Assembly: GCF_020480685.1 (NCBI RefSeq)
Contig: NZ_JAJAFU010000015.1
Location: 1-63,750 of the forward strand
Length of the DNA stretch: 63,750 nucleotides
Source of the DNA: Deferrivibrio essentukiensis
GTDB lineage: Bacteria > Chrysiogenota > Deferribacteres > Deferribacterales > Deferrivibrionaceae
Direction: 5' to 3'
This document shows positions 7,115 to 16,237 of the stretch, piece by piece. The notes beneath the pieces are model-generated. The model worked only from the letters and a program-made list of their open reading frames with translations. It was not told the origin of the DNA and did no database searches. How positions within the stretch are numbered: position 1 is the first letter of the stretch; every line of letters starts with the position of its first letter. The translations under genes were made by a program, and so were the position numbers.

Positions 7115-9263
7115 TTCTTACTGTTTTTGGATACTTTTTAGCTTTTATGGCTTCTACCACTTCTTTAGCAGCCACATGAATCGGCGTCCCCGGGCCAAAT
7201 ATACACGCAACACCACTTTTATATAAAAAGTCGTAATCCTGTCTCGGGATAACACCACCGGCGGTAACAATAATATCGTCCGCCCCTAACTTTTCAAGCT
7301 CTTCAATTAATTGAGGAATTAACGTTTTATGCCCGGCGGCAAGACTTGAAACCCCTATAACATGCACATCATTTTCTACAGCCATTTTGGCGGTCTCATC
7401 CGGAGTCTGAAATAATGGTCCAACATCCACATCAAATCCCAAATCAGCATATCCGGTAGCTACGACTTTCGCACCTCTATCATGGCCGTCCTGCCCCATT
7501 TTCGCTATTAAAATCCTTGGCCTTCTGCCAAGCTCTTGTGCAAAACTATCAACCAGCTCTTTAACCTGCATAAAATCCTGCTTGTCCTGCACTTCACTCA
7601 TATATACCCCTGATTGAAGCCTTATCTCAGCTTTATGTCTACCAAAGACCTTTTCCATAGCATCTGAAATTTCACCAACTGTTGCCCTAAGCCTTGCTGC
7701 TTCTACAGCAACCTCAAGAAGGTTTTGCTCTTTATTTTCGCAAGCTTTTGTCAACTTTTCAAGGGCATTTTTTACTGATTCGTTATCCCTTTCTGCCCTA
7801 ATCTTATTGAGCCTTTTAATCTGTGCTTCCCTTACAGCCGTATTATCTATTTCCAAAATCTCAACAGGGACTTCATTTTCAAGTTTATATTTATTTACAC
7901 CTACAATTGTATCAAGCCCTGAATCAATTCTTGCCTGTTTTCTTGCTGCAGACTCTTCAATTCTTAGCTTTGGCATACCTGATTCGATTGCTTTGGTCAT
8001 ACCTCCAAGCTCTTCAACCTCTTCAATAATCTCCCAAGCCTTTTCCGCCAAAGTATTTGTAAGGCTTTCTATGTAATATGAGCCTCCAAGAGGGTCAATT
8101 ACATTACAAATATTTGTTTCCTCCTGAATAATAATCTGAGTGTTTCTTGCTATCCTTGCAGAAAATTCAGTCGGAAGTGCTATTGCCTCATCAAGGGCAT
8201 TTGTATGAAGAGACTGCGTGCCACCAAGGACTGCAGCCATAGCTTCAATAGTAGTCCTTATAACATTATTGTAAGGGTCTTGCTCGGTCAAGCTCCAACC
8301 GGAAGTCTGACAATGAGTCCTAAGTGCCATAGACCTTGGATCAGAAGGGTTAAACTCTTTTACAATTTTTGACCAAAGGAGCCTTGCAGCTCTTAATTTT
8401 GCAATTTCCATAAAAAAGTTCATCCCTATTCCAAAAAAGAAGGAGAGTCTTGGAGCAAATTTATCTATATGCAAACCTTTTGAAAGTGCAGCTCTTATAT
8501 ACTCAAGACCGTCAGCCAATGTAAAAGCAAGCTCTAAAGCACAATTTGCTCCGGCTTCTTGAATATGATAACCGCTGATGCTAATTGAGTTAAACTTTGG
8601 CATATATTTGCTGGTATACTCAATAATATCTGCAATAATCCTCATTGACGGCTCTGGTGGATAAATATATGTATTTCTTACCATAAACTCTTTCAAAATA
8701 TCATTTTGAATAGTACCTGCGAGCTTTTCCTGTGATACTCCCTGCTCTTCAGCTGCTACAATAAAATTTGCCATAATAGGTATAACGGCACCATTCATAG
8801 TCATTGATACAGAAACTTTATCAAGAGGGATACCGTCAAAAAGTATCTTCATATCTTCTACGGAGTCAATAGCCACACCTGCTTTACCCACATCCCCAAC
8901 AACTCTTGGATGATCGGAATCATAACCCCTATGAGTTGGAAGGTCAAAAGCAACTGACAACCCCTGCTGACCTGCAGCAAGATTTTTTTTATAAAAGGCA
9001 TTGGACTCCTCAGCTGTAGAAAAACCGGCATACTGTCTGATTGTCCAGGGTTTCACAGCATACATTGTCGCCCTTGGTCCCCTTATAAAAGGCTCAAGGC
9101 CTGGAAGTGTATTTATTGTCTCTAAATTTTCTATATCTTCCAAGGTATAAAGAGGTTTTACGGGAAATCCTTCAGGAGTATTCCAAATAAGCTGTGATAA
9201 ATCATCACTTTTTATCTCTTTCTTTGCCAGATTTTCCCAATCTTTAATAGTGTATTTTTTCAT
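7101..9263 (-). CDS. methylmalonyl-CoA mutase (large/single subunit)
   Basis: A 720-residue adenosylcobalamin-dependent mutase interconverting methylmalonyl-CoA and succinyl-CoA in the cytoplasm. The substrate-binding TIM barrel fills the first ~550 residues ([20 protein letters not shown], [27 protein letters not shown], [14 protein letters not shown]), and the C-terminal cobalamin domain has the base-off motif DGHDRG (~residue 600) with [10 protein letters not shown] and TAGGVIP. Both domains are in one chain, so no separate small subunit is needed. The start is the ATG at 9263 with GGGGA upstream; a TTG at 9278 is less likely. It is separated from the upstream carboxylase genes by a strong terminator, so it either has its own promoter or depends on readthrough. 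Confidence 0.96.
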   Translation of the reverse strand: MKKYTIKDWENLAKKEIKSDDLSQLIWNTPEGFPVKPLYTLEDIENLETINTLPGLEPFIRGPRATMYAVKPWTIRQYAGFSTAEESNAFYKKNLAAGQQGLSVAFDLPTHRGYDSDHPRVVGDVGKAGVAIDSVEDMKILFDGIPLDKVSVSMTMNGAVIPIMANFIVAAEEQGVSQEKLAGTIQNDILKEFMVRNTYIYPPEPSMRIIADIIEYTSKYMPKFNSISISGYHIQEAGANCALELAFTLADGLEYIRAALSKGLHIDKFAPRLSFFFGIGMNFFMEIAKLRAARLLWSKIVKEFNPSDPRSMALRTHCQTSGWSLTEQDPYNNVIRTTIEAMAAVLGGTQSLHTNALDEAIALPTEFSARIARNTQIIIQEETNICNVIDPLGGSYYIESLTNTLAEKAWEIIEEVEELGGMTKAIESGMPKLRIEESAARKQARIDSGLDTIVGVNKYKLENEVPVEILEIDNTAVREAQIKRLNKIRAERDNESVKNALEKLTKACENKEQNLLEVAVEAARLRATVGEISDAMEKVFGRHKAEIRLQSGVYMSEVQDKQDFMQVKELVDSFAQELGRRPRILIAKMGQDGHDRGAKVVATGYADLGFDVDVGPLFQTPDETAKMAVENDVHVIGVSSLAAGHKTLIPQLIEELEKLGADDIIVTAGGVIPRQDYDFLYKSGVACIFGPGTPIHVAAKEVVEAIKAKKYPKTVRNEHR

Positions 9264-9311
9264 AAAATCCCCTTTCAAATGTTACTTTAAATATTTATTT
9301 ATTATTAAACA

Positions 9312-9348
9312 AAAAAAGAAAAAAGAGCCTGCATTATAAACAGGCTCT
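9312..9348 (-). terminator. terminator between carboxylase and mutase genes
   Basis: AGAGCCTG and CAGGCTCT (arms at 9348-9341 and 9331-9324) form an 8-bp stem with a nine-base loop, followed on the minus strand by TTTTTCTTTTTTT. It lies directly after the biotin carrier gene. Confidence 0.8.
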
Positions 9349-9355
9349 TTTAATA

Positions 9356-9889
9356 TTACTCAACAATTGCTAATTTATCTCCCATTGCAACAGTACTTTC
9401 ATTTGGATCTTCACTTGCTTTGACAAATATTTCAGTTACTACGCCATCTTTTGGAGATTTTATTTCGTTCTCCATTTTCATTGCAACCAAAATCATTATT
9501 GGTTCACCAGCCTTAACTTCGTCTCCGGGTTCTTTGAGCATTTTCCAAATATATCCTGGCATCGGTGCTTCAATAACCTGTCTGCCTTCAACTGATGAAG
9601 AAGTTCTCATCCTCATCAACTTTTTCATCTCATCAAGAATCTCTACATTAAAGTTATCTCCATCAACTATTACCTCGTACTTATCACCTTTCTCACTCAT
9701 ATCGATAGCATAAGATCTACCATTTATAATGACTGAATAAATAGTTTCATTGATTTGTTCAAAATCGACCTTGTACTCTTTATCATTAATTACAACTGTA
9801 TAATTAGAAGGTGCCTCCTCAGTAAGATCCACCAACAACTCTTCTTCGTGCCCTTCAACAGTAGCAAAATATTTTCTTTTCACAGCCAT
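9356..9889 (-). CDS. biotin carboxyl carrier protein of acyl-CoA carboxylase
   Basis: A 177-residue carrier subunit. The C-terminal ~75 residues are a biotinyl domain with the canonical AMKM motif (residues 136-139, biotin on Lys138) and the flanking EAPMPGYIWK strand. The N-terminal ~95 residues form a beta-rich domain with two related segments (YTVVINDKEYKVDF, YSVIINGRSYAID, YEVIVDGDNFNVE), similar to the BT/linker domain that docks the carrier on propionyl-CoA carboxylase or the decarboxylase-type enzymes. It follows the biotin carboxylase gene by ten bases. It carries carboxybiotin between the other two subunits. Confidence 0.93.
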   Translation of the reverse strand: MAVKRKYFATVEGHEEELLVDLTEEAPSNYTVVINDKEYKVDFEQINETIYSVIINGRSYAIDMSEKGDKYEVIVDGDNFNVEILDEMKKLMRMRTSSSVEGRQVIEAPMPGYIWKMLKEPGDEVKAGEPIMILVAMKMENEIKSPKDGVVTEIFVKASEDPNESTVAMGDKLAIVE

Positions 9890-9899
9890 ATATCACCTC

Positions 9900-11420
9900 T
9901 TATCCTAATGTTTTTGCAAAATTAACACTTCTACCAAAACGTTTCCAGTTTGAGTCACCTACTTCAGGTCTTGTAACAGCACGAGAGGCAGAAATCTTTT
10001 CTGAAAGAAGCTGCTTTATAGCTGCCGCAATTACAGGAACATCCACATCCTCATTTGCTCTTCTTTTCATCTCTTCCATATCAAATTTATTGTCAATAAA
10101 CCCCGTATCATAAACACCGCTTAAAAAAGTTTCATTTTTCAAAACACTTAAATGGAAAGGGATAGAAGTTTTTATTCCTGCTATCATGTATTCTGATAAA
10201 ATTCTTTTCATATTACTAATAGCACCTTGTCTTGTTTTACTGACAGAACAAACTTTTGCAATCATAGGGTCATAATAAAGGGGAATTTCATAACCTTGAT
10301 AAGCACCACTCTCAACCCTTACATTCGGTCCCTCAGGTGTCTGATACACAGTTAATAGTCCTGGCGAAGGAGCAAAGTTATTTGCAGGGTCTTCAGCATA
10401 AATTCTACATTCAATTGCATGCCCACTTCTTGTAATATCTTCCTGTTTATAACTTAAAGGCTTTCCTTCTGCTACAAAAATCATCTGTCTAACTATATCT
10501 ATTCCTGTAATAAGCTCTGTTACAGGGTGCTCAACCTGAAGCCTTGTATTCATCTCAAGAAAGTAGAAGTTTTGGTCAGCACCAACAATAAATTCAAGTG
10601 TACCTGCACTAAAGTATCCAATCTTTTTAACAGCCTCAGCCGCTACGGCACACATTTTTTGTCTTGTTTCTTCAGAAATAAAAGGGGATGGAGCTTCTTC
10701 TATAACCTTCTGATGTCTTCTCTGAATTGAACACTCTCTATCAAAAAGGTGAATCCCATTGCCATGCATATCGCCTAATACTTGGACTTCAACGTGGTGC
10801 GGCTGAATAATAAATTTTTCCATATATACATCGCCATTTCCAAAAGCATTAAGGGCCTCACTGCTCGCCGTTCTGAAGGATGATTCAAAATCTTCCTCTT
10901 TTTCAACAAGCCTCATCCCTTTCCCGCCGCCGCCATAAACGGCTTTTAACATTATAGGATAACCTATTTCCCTTGCTACTTTTTTAGCTTCCTCAACATC
11001 CCTGATAGGATTTTTTGTGCCGGGAACTGTAGGCACACCAGCTTCAGCCATAGCCGCTCTTGCACCTGTCTTACTACCCATCATCTCTATATGCTCTGCA
11101 GAAGGTCCTATAAAAATCACACCCGCATCATCACAAGCTCTTCTAAAACCTGCATTTTCAGCATAAAAACCATATCCGGGGTGAATAGCTGCTCCAGTTT
11201 TCTTTGCAATATCGATAATCCTATCCTGCTTTAGATAACTTGTATCTGCAGGGCTGTCAGTAATGCAATATGCTTCATCTGCATATCTTACATGTGGAGC
11301 CTTTCTGTCGGCATGTGTATAAATAGCAACTGTGGCAATACCCATCTTTCTGCAAGTTCTAAAAACCCTTATGGCAATTTCTCCTCTATTTGCAACCAAT
11401 ACTTTTTTAATCTCAGGCAT
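9900..11420 (-). CDS. acyl-CoA carboxylase biotin carboxylase subunit
   Basis: A 506-residue ATP-grasp enzyme that carboxylates biotin using bicarbonate and ATP. It shows the N-terminal VLVANRGEIAIRVFRT, the glycine-rich loop GGGGKGMRL, the DRECSIQRRHQKVIEEAPSP catalytic segment, FLEMNTRLQVEHPVTE and the C-terminal AHAIECRIYAEDP-like segment (here HAIECRIYAEDP). The ATG at 11420 with GGAGG upstream is the start; a TTG at 11432 is rejected. The last ~50 residues (from NKFDMEEMKRR) extend beyond the standard biotin carboxylase, as in propionyl-CoA or pyruvate carboxylase subunit A proteins. It sits between the carboxyltransferase and carrier genes. Confidence 0.95.
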   Translation of the reverse strand: MPEIKKVLVANRGEIAIRVFRTCRKMGIATVAIYTHADRKAPHVRYADEAYCITDSPADTSYLKQDRIIDIAKKTGAAIHPGYGFYAENAGFRRACDDAGVIFIGPSAEHIEMMGSKTGARAAMAEAGVPTVPGTKNPIRDVEEAKKVAREIGYPIMLKAVYGGGGKGMRLVEKEEDFESSFRTASSEALNAFGNGDVYMEKFIIQPHHVEVQVLGDMHGNGIHLFDRECSIQRRHQKVIEEAPSPFISEETRQKMCAVAAEAVKKIGYFSAGTLEFIVGADQNFYFLEMNTRLQVEHPVTELITGIDIVRQMIFVAEGKPLSYKQEDITRSGHAIECRIYAEDPANNFAPSPGLLTVYQTPEGPNVRVESGAYQGYEIPLYYDPMIAKVCSVSKTRQGAISNMKRILSEYMIAGIKTSIPFHLSVLKNETFLSGVYDTGFIDNKFDMEEMKRRANEDVDVPVIAAAIKQLLSEKISASRAVTRPEVGDSNWKRFGRSVNFAKTLG

Positions 11421-11440
11421 ATTTTCCTCCAATACTCGTT

Positions 11441-12985
11441 TTATAATGGCAAATTGTCATGTTTTTTAGGTGGTACAGACTGACGCTTATTTGCCAACAG
11501 TTCAAATGCTTGAATCAATCTTGGTCGAGTATATTCAGGCAAAATAACCTCATCAACAAACCCCAATTCTGCTGCTCTATATGGATTTGCAAAAGTTTCT
11601 CTATAGTTATCAGTCAACTCTTTTTTCTTGGCTACAGGGTCTTCTGCGTTTGCTACCTCTTTACTAAATAGAATTTGAACAGCTCCATCAGGCCCCATAA
11701 CTGCAATTTCAGCAGTAGGATAAGCATAATTGATATCGCCTCTTACATGCTTTGAGCTCAAAACGTCATAAGCTCCACCATATGCCTTTCTTGTAATAAG
11801 GGTAACTTTAGGAACAGTTGCCTCACAGTAAGCATAAAGAAGTTTTGCACCATGCTTAATTATTCCGCCATACTCTTGTGATACACCAGGCATAAATCCT
11901 GGAACATCAACAAATGTAAGGAGAGGGATATTGAAGGCATCACAGAATCTAACAAATCTTGCACCTTTTACAGATGAGTCGATATCAAGAGCACCTGCTA
12001 AAACTGAAGGCTGATTTGCAACTATACCGATAGTTTTACCATTAAGTCTTCCAAAACCAACAATGATATTTTTTGCAAAAAACTCCTGAACCTCAAAGAA
12101 ATTACCATCATCTACAACTTTCTGAATAATTTCTTTCATATCATAAGGCTTGTTAGGATCAACAGGTACCATTTCCCTTAAAGACATTTCGACCCTGTTT
12201 GGGTCATCTTTCGTAGGTACAACCGGTGCATCTTCCATATTGTTATTTGGAAGGTAACTCATAAGCTCTCTAATCTTAAGAAGACAATCTTCATCATTTT
12301 CAGCTGCAAAGTGAGCAACACCACTCTTAGTATTGTGAGTCATTGCCCCGCCAAGCTCCTCTTTTGTAACCACTTCACTTGTAACTGTTTTTACAACTTC
12401 AGGGCCTGTAATAAACATATAACTTGTTTCTTTAACCATAAAAATAAAGTCAGTCAAAGCAGGAGAATAAACAGCACCACCTGCACACGGTCCCATAATT
12501 GCAGAAATCTGAGGTACAACACCACTTGCAAGGCTGTTTCTCAAGAAGATATCAGCATAACCTGCCAATGATAAAACCCCTTCCTGAATCCTTGCTCCAC
12601 CGGAGTCGTTAAGACCAATAACCGGCGCACCAACTTCCATAGCAAGATCCATAATCTTACAAATCTTTTTGGCAAACATCTCAGAAAGTGAACCACCAAA
12701 CACTGTAAAATCCTGCGCAAAAACAAATACTGTTCTACCATTTATCTTACCGTATCCGGTAACTACACCATCACCTAATATTTTATTTTTTTCCATTCCA
12801 AAATAGTTACACCTATGAACCACAAATTTATCAAGCTCAACAAATGTGCCTTTATCCAATAACTTATCAATTCTCTCCCTTGCGGTTAGTTTACCCTGGC
12901 TGTGCATCTTTTTGATTCTTTCAACACCACCACCGAGCTCAGCTTTCTCATTAAGCTCCATTAACTGTTTGATTTTTTCTTCCAT
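11441..12985 (-). CDS. propionyl-CoA (acyl-CoA) carboxylase beta subunit
   Basis: A 514-residue carboxyltransferase transferring carboxyl from biotin to propionyl-CoA (or the reverse). Both crotonase-fold halves are present: N-terminal [58 protein letters not shown] and [21 protein letters not shown]-terminal [20 protein letters not shown] and [17 protein letters not shown]. Length is standard. It is the first gene of the carboxylase operon, preceded by AGGGGG as ribosome binding site. With the downstream mutase the natural substrate is most likely propionyl-CoA/methylmalonyl-CoA; a sodium-pumping decarboxylase role would need a membrane beta subunit, which is not seen here. Confidence 0.94.
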   Translation of the reverse strand: MEEKIKQLMELNEKAELGGGVERIKKMHSQGKLTARERIDKLLDKGTFVELDKFVVHRCNYFGMEKNKILGDGVVTGYGKINGRTVFVFAQDFTVFGGSLSEMFAKKICKIMDLAMEVGAPVIGLNDSGGARIQEGVLSLAGYADIFLRNSLASGVVPQISAIMGPCAGGAVYSPALTDFIFMVKETSYMFITGPEVVKTVTSEVVTKEELGGAMTHNTKSGVAHFAAENDEDCLLKIRELMSYLPNNNMEDAPVVPTKDDPNRVEMSLREMVPVDPNKPYDMKEIIQKVVDDGNFFEVQEFFAKNIIVGFGRLNGKTIGIVANQPSVLAGALDIDSSVKGARFVRFCDAFNIPLLTFVDVPGFMPGVSQEYGGIIKHGAKLLYAYCEATVPKVTLITRKAYGGAYDVLSSKHVRGDINYAYPTAEIAVMGPDGAVQILFSKEVANAEDPVAKKKELTDNYRETFANPYRAAELGFVDEVILPEYTRPRLIQAFELLANKRQSVPPKKHDNLPL

Positions 12986-13016
12986 ATAAAATCCCCCTTG
13001 TAGTTTTTACCGTGAT

Positions 13017-13045
13017 AATAAAACACAATTTATTTTTAAAGTCAA
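13017..13045 (-). promoter_or_regulatory. candidate promoter of the carboxylase operon
   Basis: The minus strand has TTGACT (13045-13040), a 17-base spacer and TTTATT (13022-13017), about 30 bases before the first gene. The -10 is only a fair match. Confidence 0.4.
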
Positions 13046-13130
13046 TAAATTAATTTAATCAGATGTATAATGTTAATACACAAAAAAAGAAGTTAAAAAG
13101 ATTTATACGATAAATAGTTAATTAGCATAT

Positions 13131-13147
13131 GAAAATACAGTATTTTC
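13131..13147. repeat. 17-base perfect palindrome in the mqnB/carboxylase gap
   Basis: GAAAATAC and GTATTTTC flank one central base. No T-run follows on either strand, so it is not a standard terminator; it could be a protein-binding site. It lies about 85 bases upstream of the candidate carboxylase promoter and 27 bases beyond the mqnB stop. Confidence 0.5.
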
Positions 13148-13173
13148 AAAATAACATTTTATAATAACTGAAA

Positions 13174-13812
13174 TTATATCTTTATAATATTTCCGTATAG
13201 ATATTTCTTAAGATTATCAAGAGCTATCTTTGCATTCCATTCTTGACTATTTCTGTCACCGCAATAATTTGAAATTGCTCTTATTTGAAAAGGTGTTACT
13301 TTAAACTTACTACATACCAAACCAAAACTTGCTCCTTCCATGTTTTCTATATCGGCTAAAGTTTTGTTGCGGTAGATATCGGCTAAAAAATCTTTTGAGC
13401 TTAAAAAAGAAACTGTATTTGATTTAACAGAAGGAAGATTATTGAGAAGATTAAATTTTACTTTATTAAATTCACATACACCAAAACCAAGCTCATGCAA
13501 CATCAGTAGATTGTTTTCTACTAAAGCACCCTCATCTACAAAAAAATCCTCACAAACACATACGACATCACCAATATTTAAATCAGATTGTCTGTAACAA
13601 CCTGCAATCCCAACAAGATATGCGACATCGGGGACTTCATTTGTAAAGGTATAAGTTGCTGCAATAGAAATATTTGTTTTACTTACTCCGGAAACAATTA
13701 TTTTATAATTTTGCAAATACCCTTCATAAAACCCTTTGTCGGTTATGTTAAAATCAATATTAAAAAGAGAGCGAGCTTCTTTTAGGGAAGGGACAAAGAT
13801 TATATTTTTCAT
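13174..13812 (-). CDS. mqnB: futalosine hydrolase
   Basis: A 212-residue nucleoside-phosphorylase-fold hydrolase that releases hypoxanthine (or adenine) from futalosine in the alternative menaquinone pathway. The family features are visible: the early VSGVSKTNISIAATY strand, LVGIAGCYRQSDLNIGDVV, and the purine/active-site segment ADIENMEGASFGLVC followed by QIRAISNYCGDR. Length is standard. It is a few bases downstream of a radical SAM gene in what looks like one transcription unit starting at metF. Its presence implies menaquinone made by the futalosine route; mqnA, mqnC, mqnD and mqnE are not in the window. Confidence 0.9.
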   Translation of the reverse strand: MKNIIFVPSLKEARSLFNIDFNITDKGFYEGYLQNYKIIVSGVSKTNISIAATYTFTNEVPDVAYLVGIAGCYRQSDLNIGDVVCVCEDFFVDEGALVENNLLMLHELGFGVCEFNKVKFNLLNNLPSVKSNTVSFLSSKDFLADIYRNKTLADIENMEGASFGLVCSKFKVTPFQIRAISNYCGDRNSQEWNAKIALDNLKKYLYGNIIKI

Positions 13813-13817
13813 AAAAA

Positions 13818-14711
13818 TTAAAACTCTTCACGATAATAATCAGGGTATTTGTTGAACAAACCTTTTGATTTAAGATAGTCAAGAGTTTGATCGATTTGAT
13901 TAAGCAATTTTCCTTTATCTTCGCTTAAAACCCCTTTTAGAGTTACAAAATTTGAAATATGATTGCTTCTAAAAATAACTCCTTTCGTTTCAATCCCATC
14001 CAGTATTCTTTTAGACTCTTCAATCAAATCTCCAATAGTAGGAGTCATGATTTTTTCAAAATAATCCTTTTTCCTTCTTATAAAAAGTGTAAGCATACCA
14101 AGATATTTGGGATTTACATCATTTATCCATAAGGCAGTATCTTTAGCATGAACATCAGATAAAAGTTTGCCGCCTGCACCAAGAATTACCATTACTGAAA
14201 AGTCATAACCAATACCTTGCAGCTCCAATATTTTTTTCTTAACCTTCTGACTTTTCATCCCCTTATTCATAAGGGTCAAGACTTCATCATTACCGCTTTC
14301 CAAGCCAAAATATAAAAGTGTCAGTTTCCTTTTTCTAAGCTCTTCCCACTCGTCTATTTTCTTTTTCATGAGCGCATGTGCTCCGGCATAAGAACTTATC
14401 CTTTCAATATTTGGAAAATTTTCGTTCAAATAATCGAGTATTCTTATAAGCCCTTCAGTAGGATAAGCTACGGCATCACCGTCAGCCAAAAATATTCTTT
14501 TAACGGCGTGCCTGTAATTTATAGGCATTCTATCCACTTCAAGCTTAAATTTATCAAAGCTTTTCAAGGAGAAATGCTTATCAACATACATTCCGCAAAA
14601 AGTGCATTTATTGTAAGAACAACCTTCCGTTATCTGAAAAATGAGAGAATAAGCCTCACTCGGCGGGCGATAAAGCGGATAGGTATATTCAGGAGAGTAA
14701 TCAAAAATCAC
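13818..14711 (-). CDS. radical SAM protein with CX4CX2C cluster motif
   Basis: A 297-residue radical SAM protein of unassigned function. The N-terminal motif is EGCSYNKCTFCGMY with cysteines at residues 31, 36 and 39, so the spacing is CX4CX2C rather than the usual CX3CX2C; this GC-x-Y-N-x-C-x-F-C form recurs in a group of uncharacterised Elp3/HemN-like radical SAM proteins. The rest is a TIM-barrel core (RIFLADGDAVAYPTEGLIRI, YFGLESGNDEVLTLMNKGM, VMVILGAGG). It overlaps the upstream metF stop by four bases and precedes mqnB by five, so all three are probably cotranscribed. A role in menaquinone or folate metabolism is possible only by position. Confidence 0.85.
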   Translation of the reverse strand: MIFDYSPEYTYPLYRPPSEAYSLIFQITEGCSYNKCTFCGMYVDKHFSLKSFDKFKLEVDRMPINYRHAVKRIFLADGDAVAYPTEGLIRILDYLNENFPNIERISSYAGAHALMKKKIDEWEELRKRKLTLLYFGLESGNDEVLTLMNKGMKSQKVKKKILELQGIGYDFSVMVILGAGGKLLSDVHAKDTALWINDVNPKYLGMLTLFIRRKKDYFEKIMTPTIGDLIEESKRILDGIETKGVIFRSNHISNFVTLKGVLSEDKGKLLNQIDQTLDYLKSKGLFNKYPDYYREEF

Positions 14712-15559
14712 TTTAACCCCTCTAAAACCATTTTTGTAGCTTCGGATTTATTCAATGTGTAAAAATGTAGCCCCTTACAACCATGCTTTTTCAAATCGGC
14801 ACATTGCTTTATACAATATTCCACACCGACTTCAAACATATATTCTTCACTCTTGTCCGCCATACTTTGCACCAAACTTTCAGGTACGGTAGCTCCGCAC
14901 ATCTGAGTAAATCTTATAACTTGATTAATATTAGTTATAGGCATAATACCCGGCAAAATCGGAACATTTATGTTGTGCTTTATTGCTCTGTCGATAAAAT
15001 CATAAAAATATCTGTTATCGAAAAATAGCTGAGTAACAACAAAATCCGCACCACTATCTACTTTCATTTTCAAATACTCAATATCTTTATTTAAATTAGG
15101 AGACTCCAAATGGCCTTCAGGATAGCCGGCAACACCTATTGAAAAATCGTTTTTACTTTTAATAAACCTAACCAACTCATAAGCATATTTAAAATCTTTT
15201 TTTATCTTATCTTCCGGAAAATCCTTAGGCGGGTCACCTCTTAAAGCAAGAATATTTTTTATGCCATTTTCCTCAAGCATTTTTAAATTTTCACTAATCT
15301 CCTCGGCAGTCGCAGCAACACAAGTAAGATGCATCATTACATTCAGTCCAAAATCCTCTTTTATATGTTTTGTCCAGTAAGCAGTTTTTTCCCTCGTACT
15401 TCCTCCCGCACCATAAGTAATTGATACAAAGTCAGGATTATATGGTTTTAATTTGGAAATAGTTTCAAAGAGTATATGCTCATTCTCCTCTTTTTTAGGT
15501 GGGAAAAATTCAAAAGATATTAAAAAATCTTTACTTTTCAGTATATCGGATATCTTCAT
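14708..15559 (-). CDS. metF: methylenetetrahydrofolate reductase
   Basis: A 283-residue FAD-containing TIM-barrel enzyme reducing 5,10-methylene-THF to 5-methyl-THF. It begins MKISDILKSKDFLISFEFFP, with the active-site FEFFPPK glutamate; SITYGAGGSTREKT, LALRGDPPKD, GVAGYPEGH and DFVVTQLFFDN are all typical. Adjacent ATG codons at 15562 and 15559 both follow AGAGGTT; the second has better spacing. A further upstream start at 15616 would add 19 residues unlike the family and is rejected. It is divergent from the lytic transglycosylase gene. Confidence 0.94.
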   Translation of the reverse strand: MKISDILKSKDFLISFEFFPPKKEENEHILFETISKLKPYNPDFVSITYGAGGSTREKTAYWTKHIKEDFGLNVMMHLTCVAATAEEISENLKMLEENGIKNILALRGDPPKDFPEDKIKKDFKYAYELVRFIKSKNDFSIGVAGYPEGHLESPNLNKDIEYLKMKVDSGADFVVTQLFFDNRYFYDFIDRAIKHNINVPILPGIMPITNINQVIRFTQMCGATVPESLVQSMADKSEEYMFEVGVEYCIKQCADLKKHGCKGLHFYTLNKSEATKMVLEGLK

Positions 15560-15640
15560 CATAACCTCTTGTTTACTTTTTAAGGAAAAATAACATATTA
15601 AAACAATTGACCGCAAGCACTTTTTATGAAATATTAAGAT

Positions 15641-16228
15641 ATGTTATCAAGAATATATAAACTGATATTCATATCATTTCTGATTTATATTTTATCCGTA
15701 AATACTATCTGTTTTGTAACTACTTTAAATCCCAAAGCTCTGCTCAACCCATTTTACGTAAAAACAAGGACAACGAGCGTATTTCTTTTGGTAAAATATA
15801 TTTTAACGGATATCGGTATCATTATTCGAAAAACGTCAAAAGATGAGATTGATAAAATTATAGATAAAACTGCAATAAAATATGGCGTAGACCCGGAACT
15901 TGTTAAAGCAGTAATAGAAGTGGAGTCTAAATACAATGAATTTGCTATATCAAGGACAGGTGCAATAGGCCTAATGCAGGTAATGCCTGCCACATTTTTT
16001 GAAATGGGTTTTACAAGGCCTTTTAATTATATGGAAAATATTGAAGCAGGAACAAAGTATCTGTCAATACAACTTAAAAGATTTAACGATTTACAACTTG
16101 CACTTTCCGCTTACAATGCGGGTCCGCAAAATGTATTAAAAAAAATGTCAGTCCCCGACTTTATTGAAACAAAGACTTATATTAAAAAAATACTTGAAAT
16201 CTATCCTACGAAAAACGAACAAAATTAA
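15641..16228 (+). CDS. membrane-anchored lytic transglycosylase (SLT domain)
   Basis: A 195-residue protein with an N-terminal membrane anchor or uncleaved signal (residues ~5-27) and a C-terminal SLT domain (~75-190). The catalytic glutamate sits in AVIEVESKYN (E95), followed by the family motifs TGAIGLMQVMP, NIEAGTKYL and ALSAYNAGP. It would cleave peptidoglycan glycan strands in the periplasm. The short length suggests a Slt/MltC-like minimal enzyme, perhaps serving a secretion or envelope machine. Its end faces the convergent alcohol dehydrogenase gene nine bases away. Confidence 0.9.
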   Translation: MLSRIYKLIFISFLIYILSVNTICFVTTLNPKALLNPFYVKTRTTSVFLLVKYILTDIGIIIRKTSKDEIDKIIDKTAIKYGVDPELVKAVIEVESKYNEFAISRTGAIGLMQVMPATFFEMGFTRPFNYMENIEAGTKYLSIQLKRFNDLQLALSAYNAGPQNVLKKMSVPDFIETKTYIKKILEIYPTKNEQN

Positions 16229-16237
16229 TAGCACAAA

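Noticed and set aside
12311-12571. Plus-strand open frame rich in Cys, Asn and Thr
   Set aside because: It is a shadow of the carboxyltransferase gene; its composition reflects the antisense codons.
11441-12985. Sodium-pumping methylmalonyl-CoA decarboxylase instead of propionyl-CoA carboxylase
   Set aside because: A biotin carboxylase subunit is adjacent and no membrane decarboxylase subunit is seen, so the ATP-dependent carboxylase fits better.
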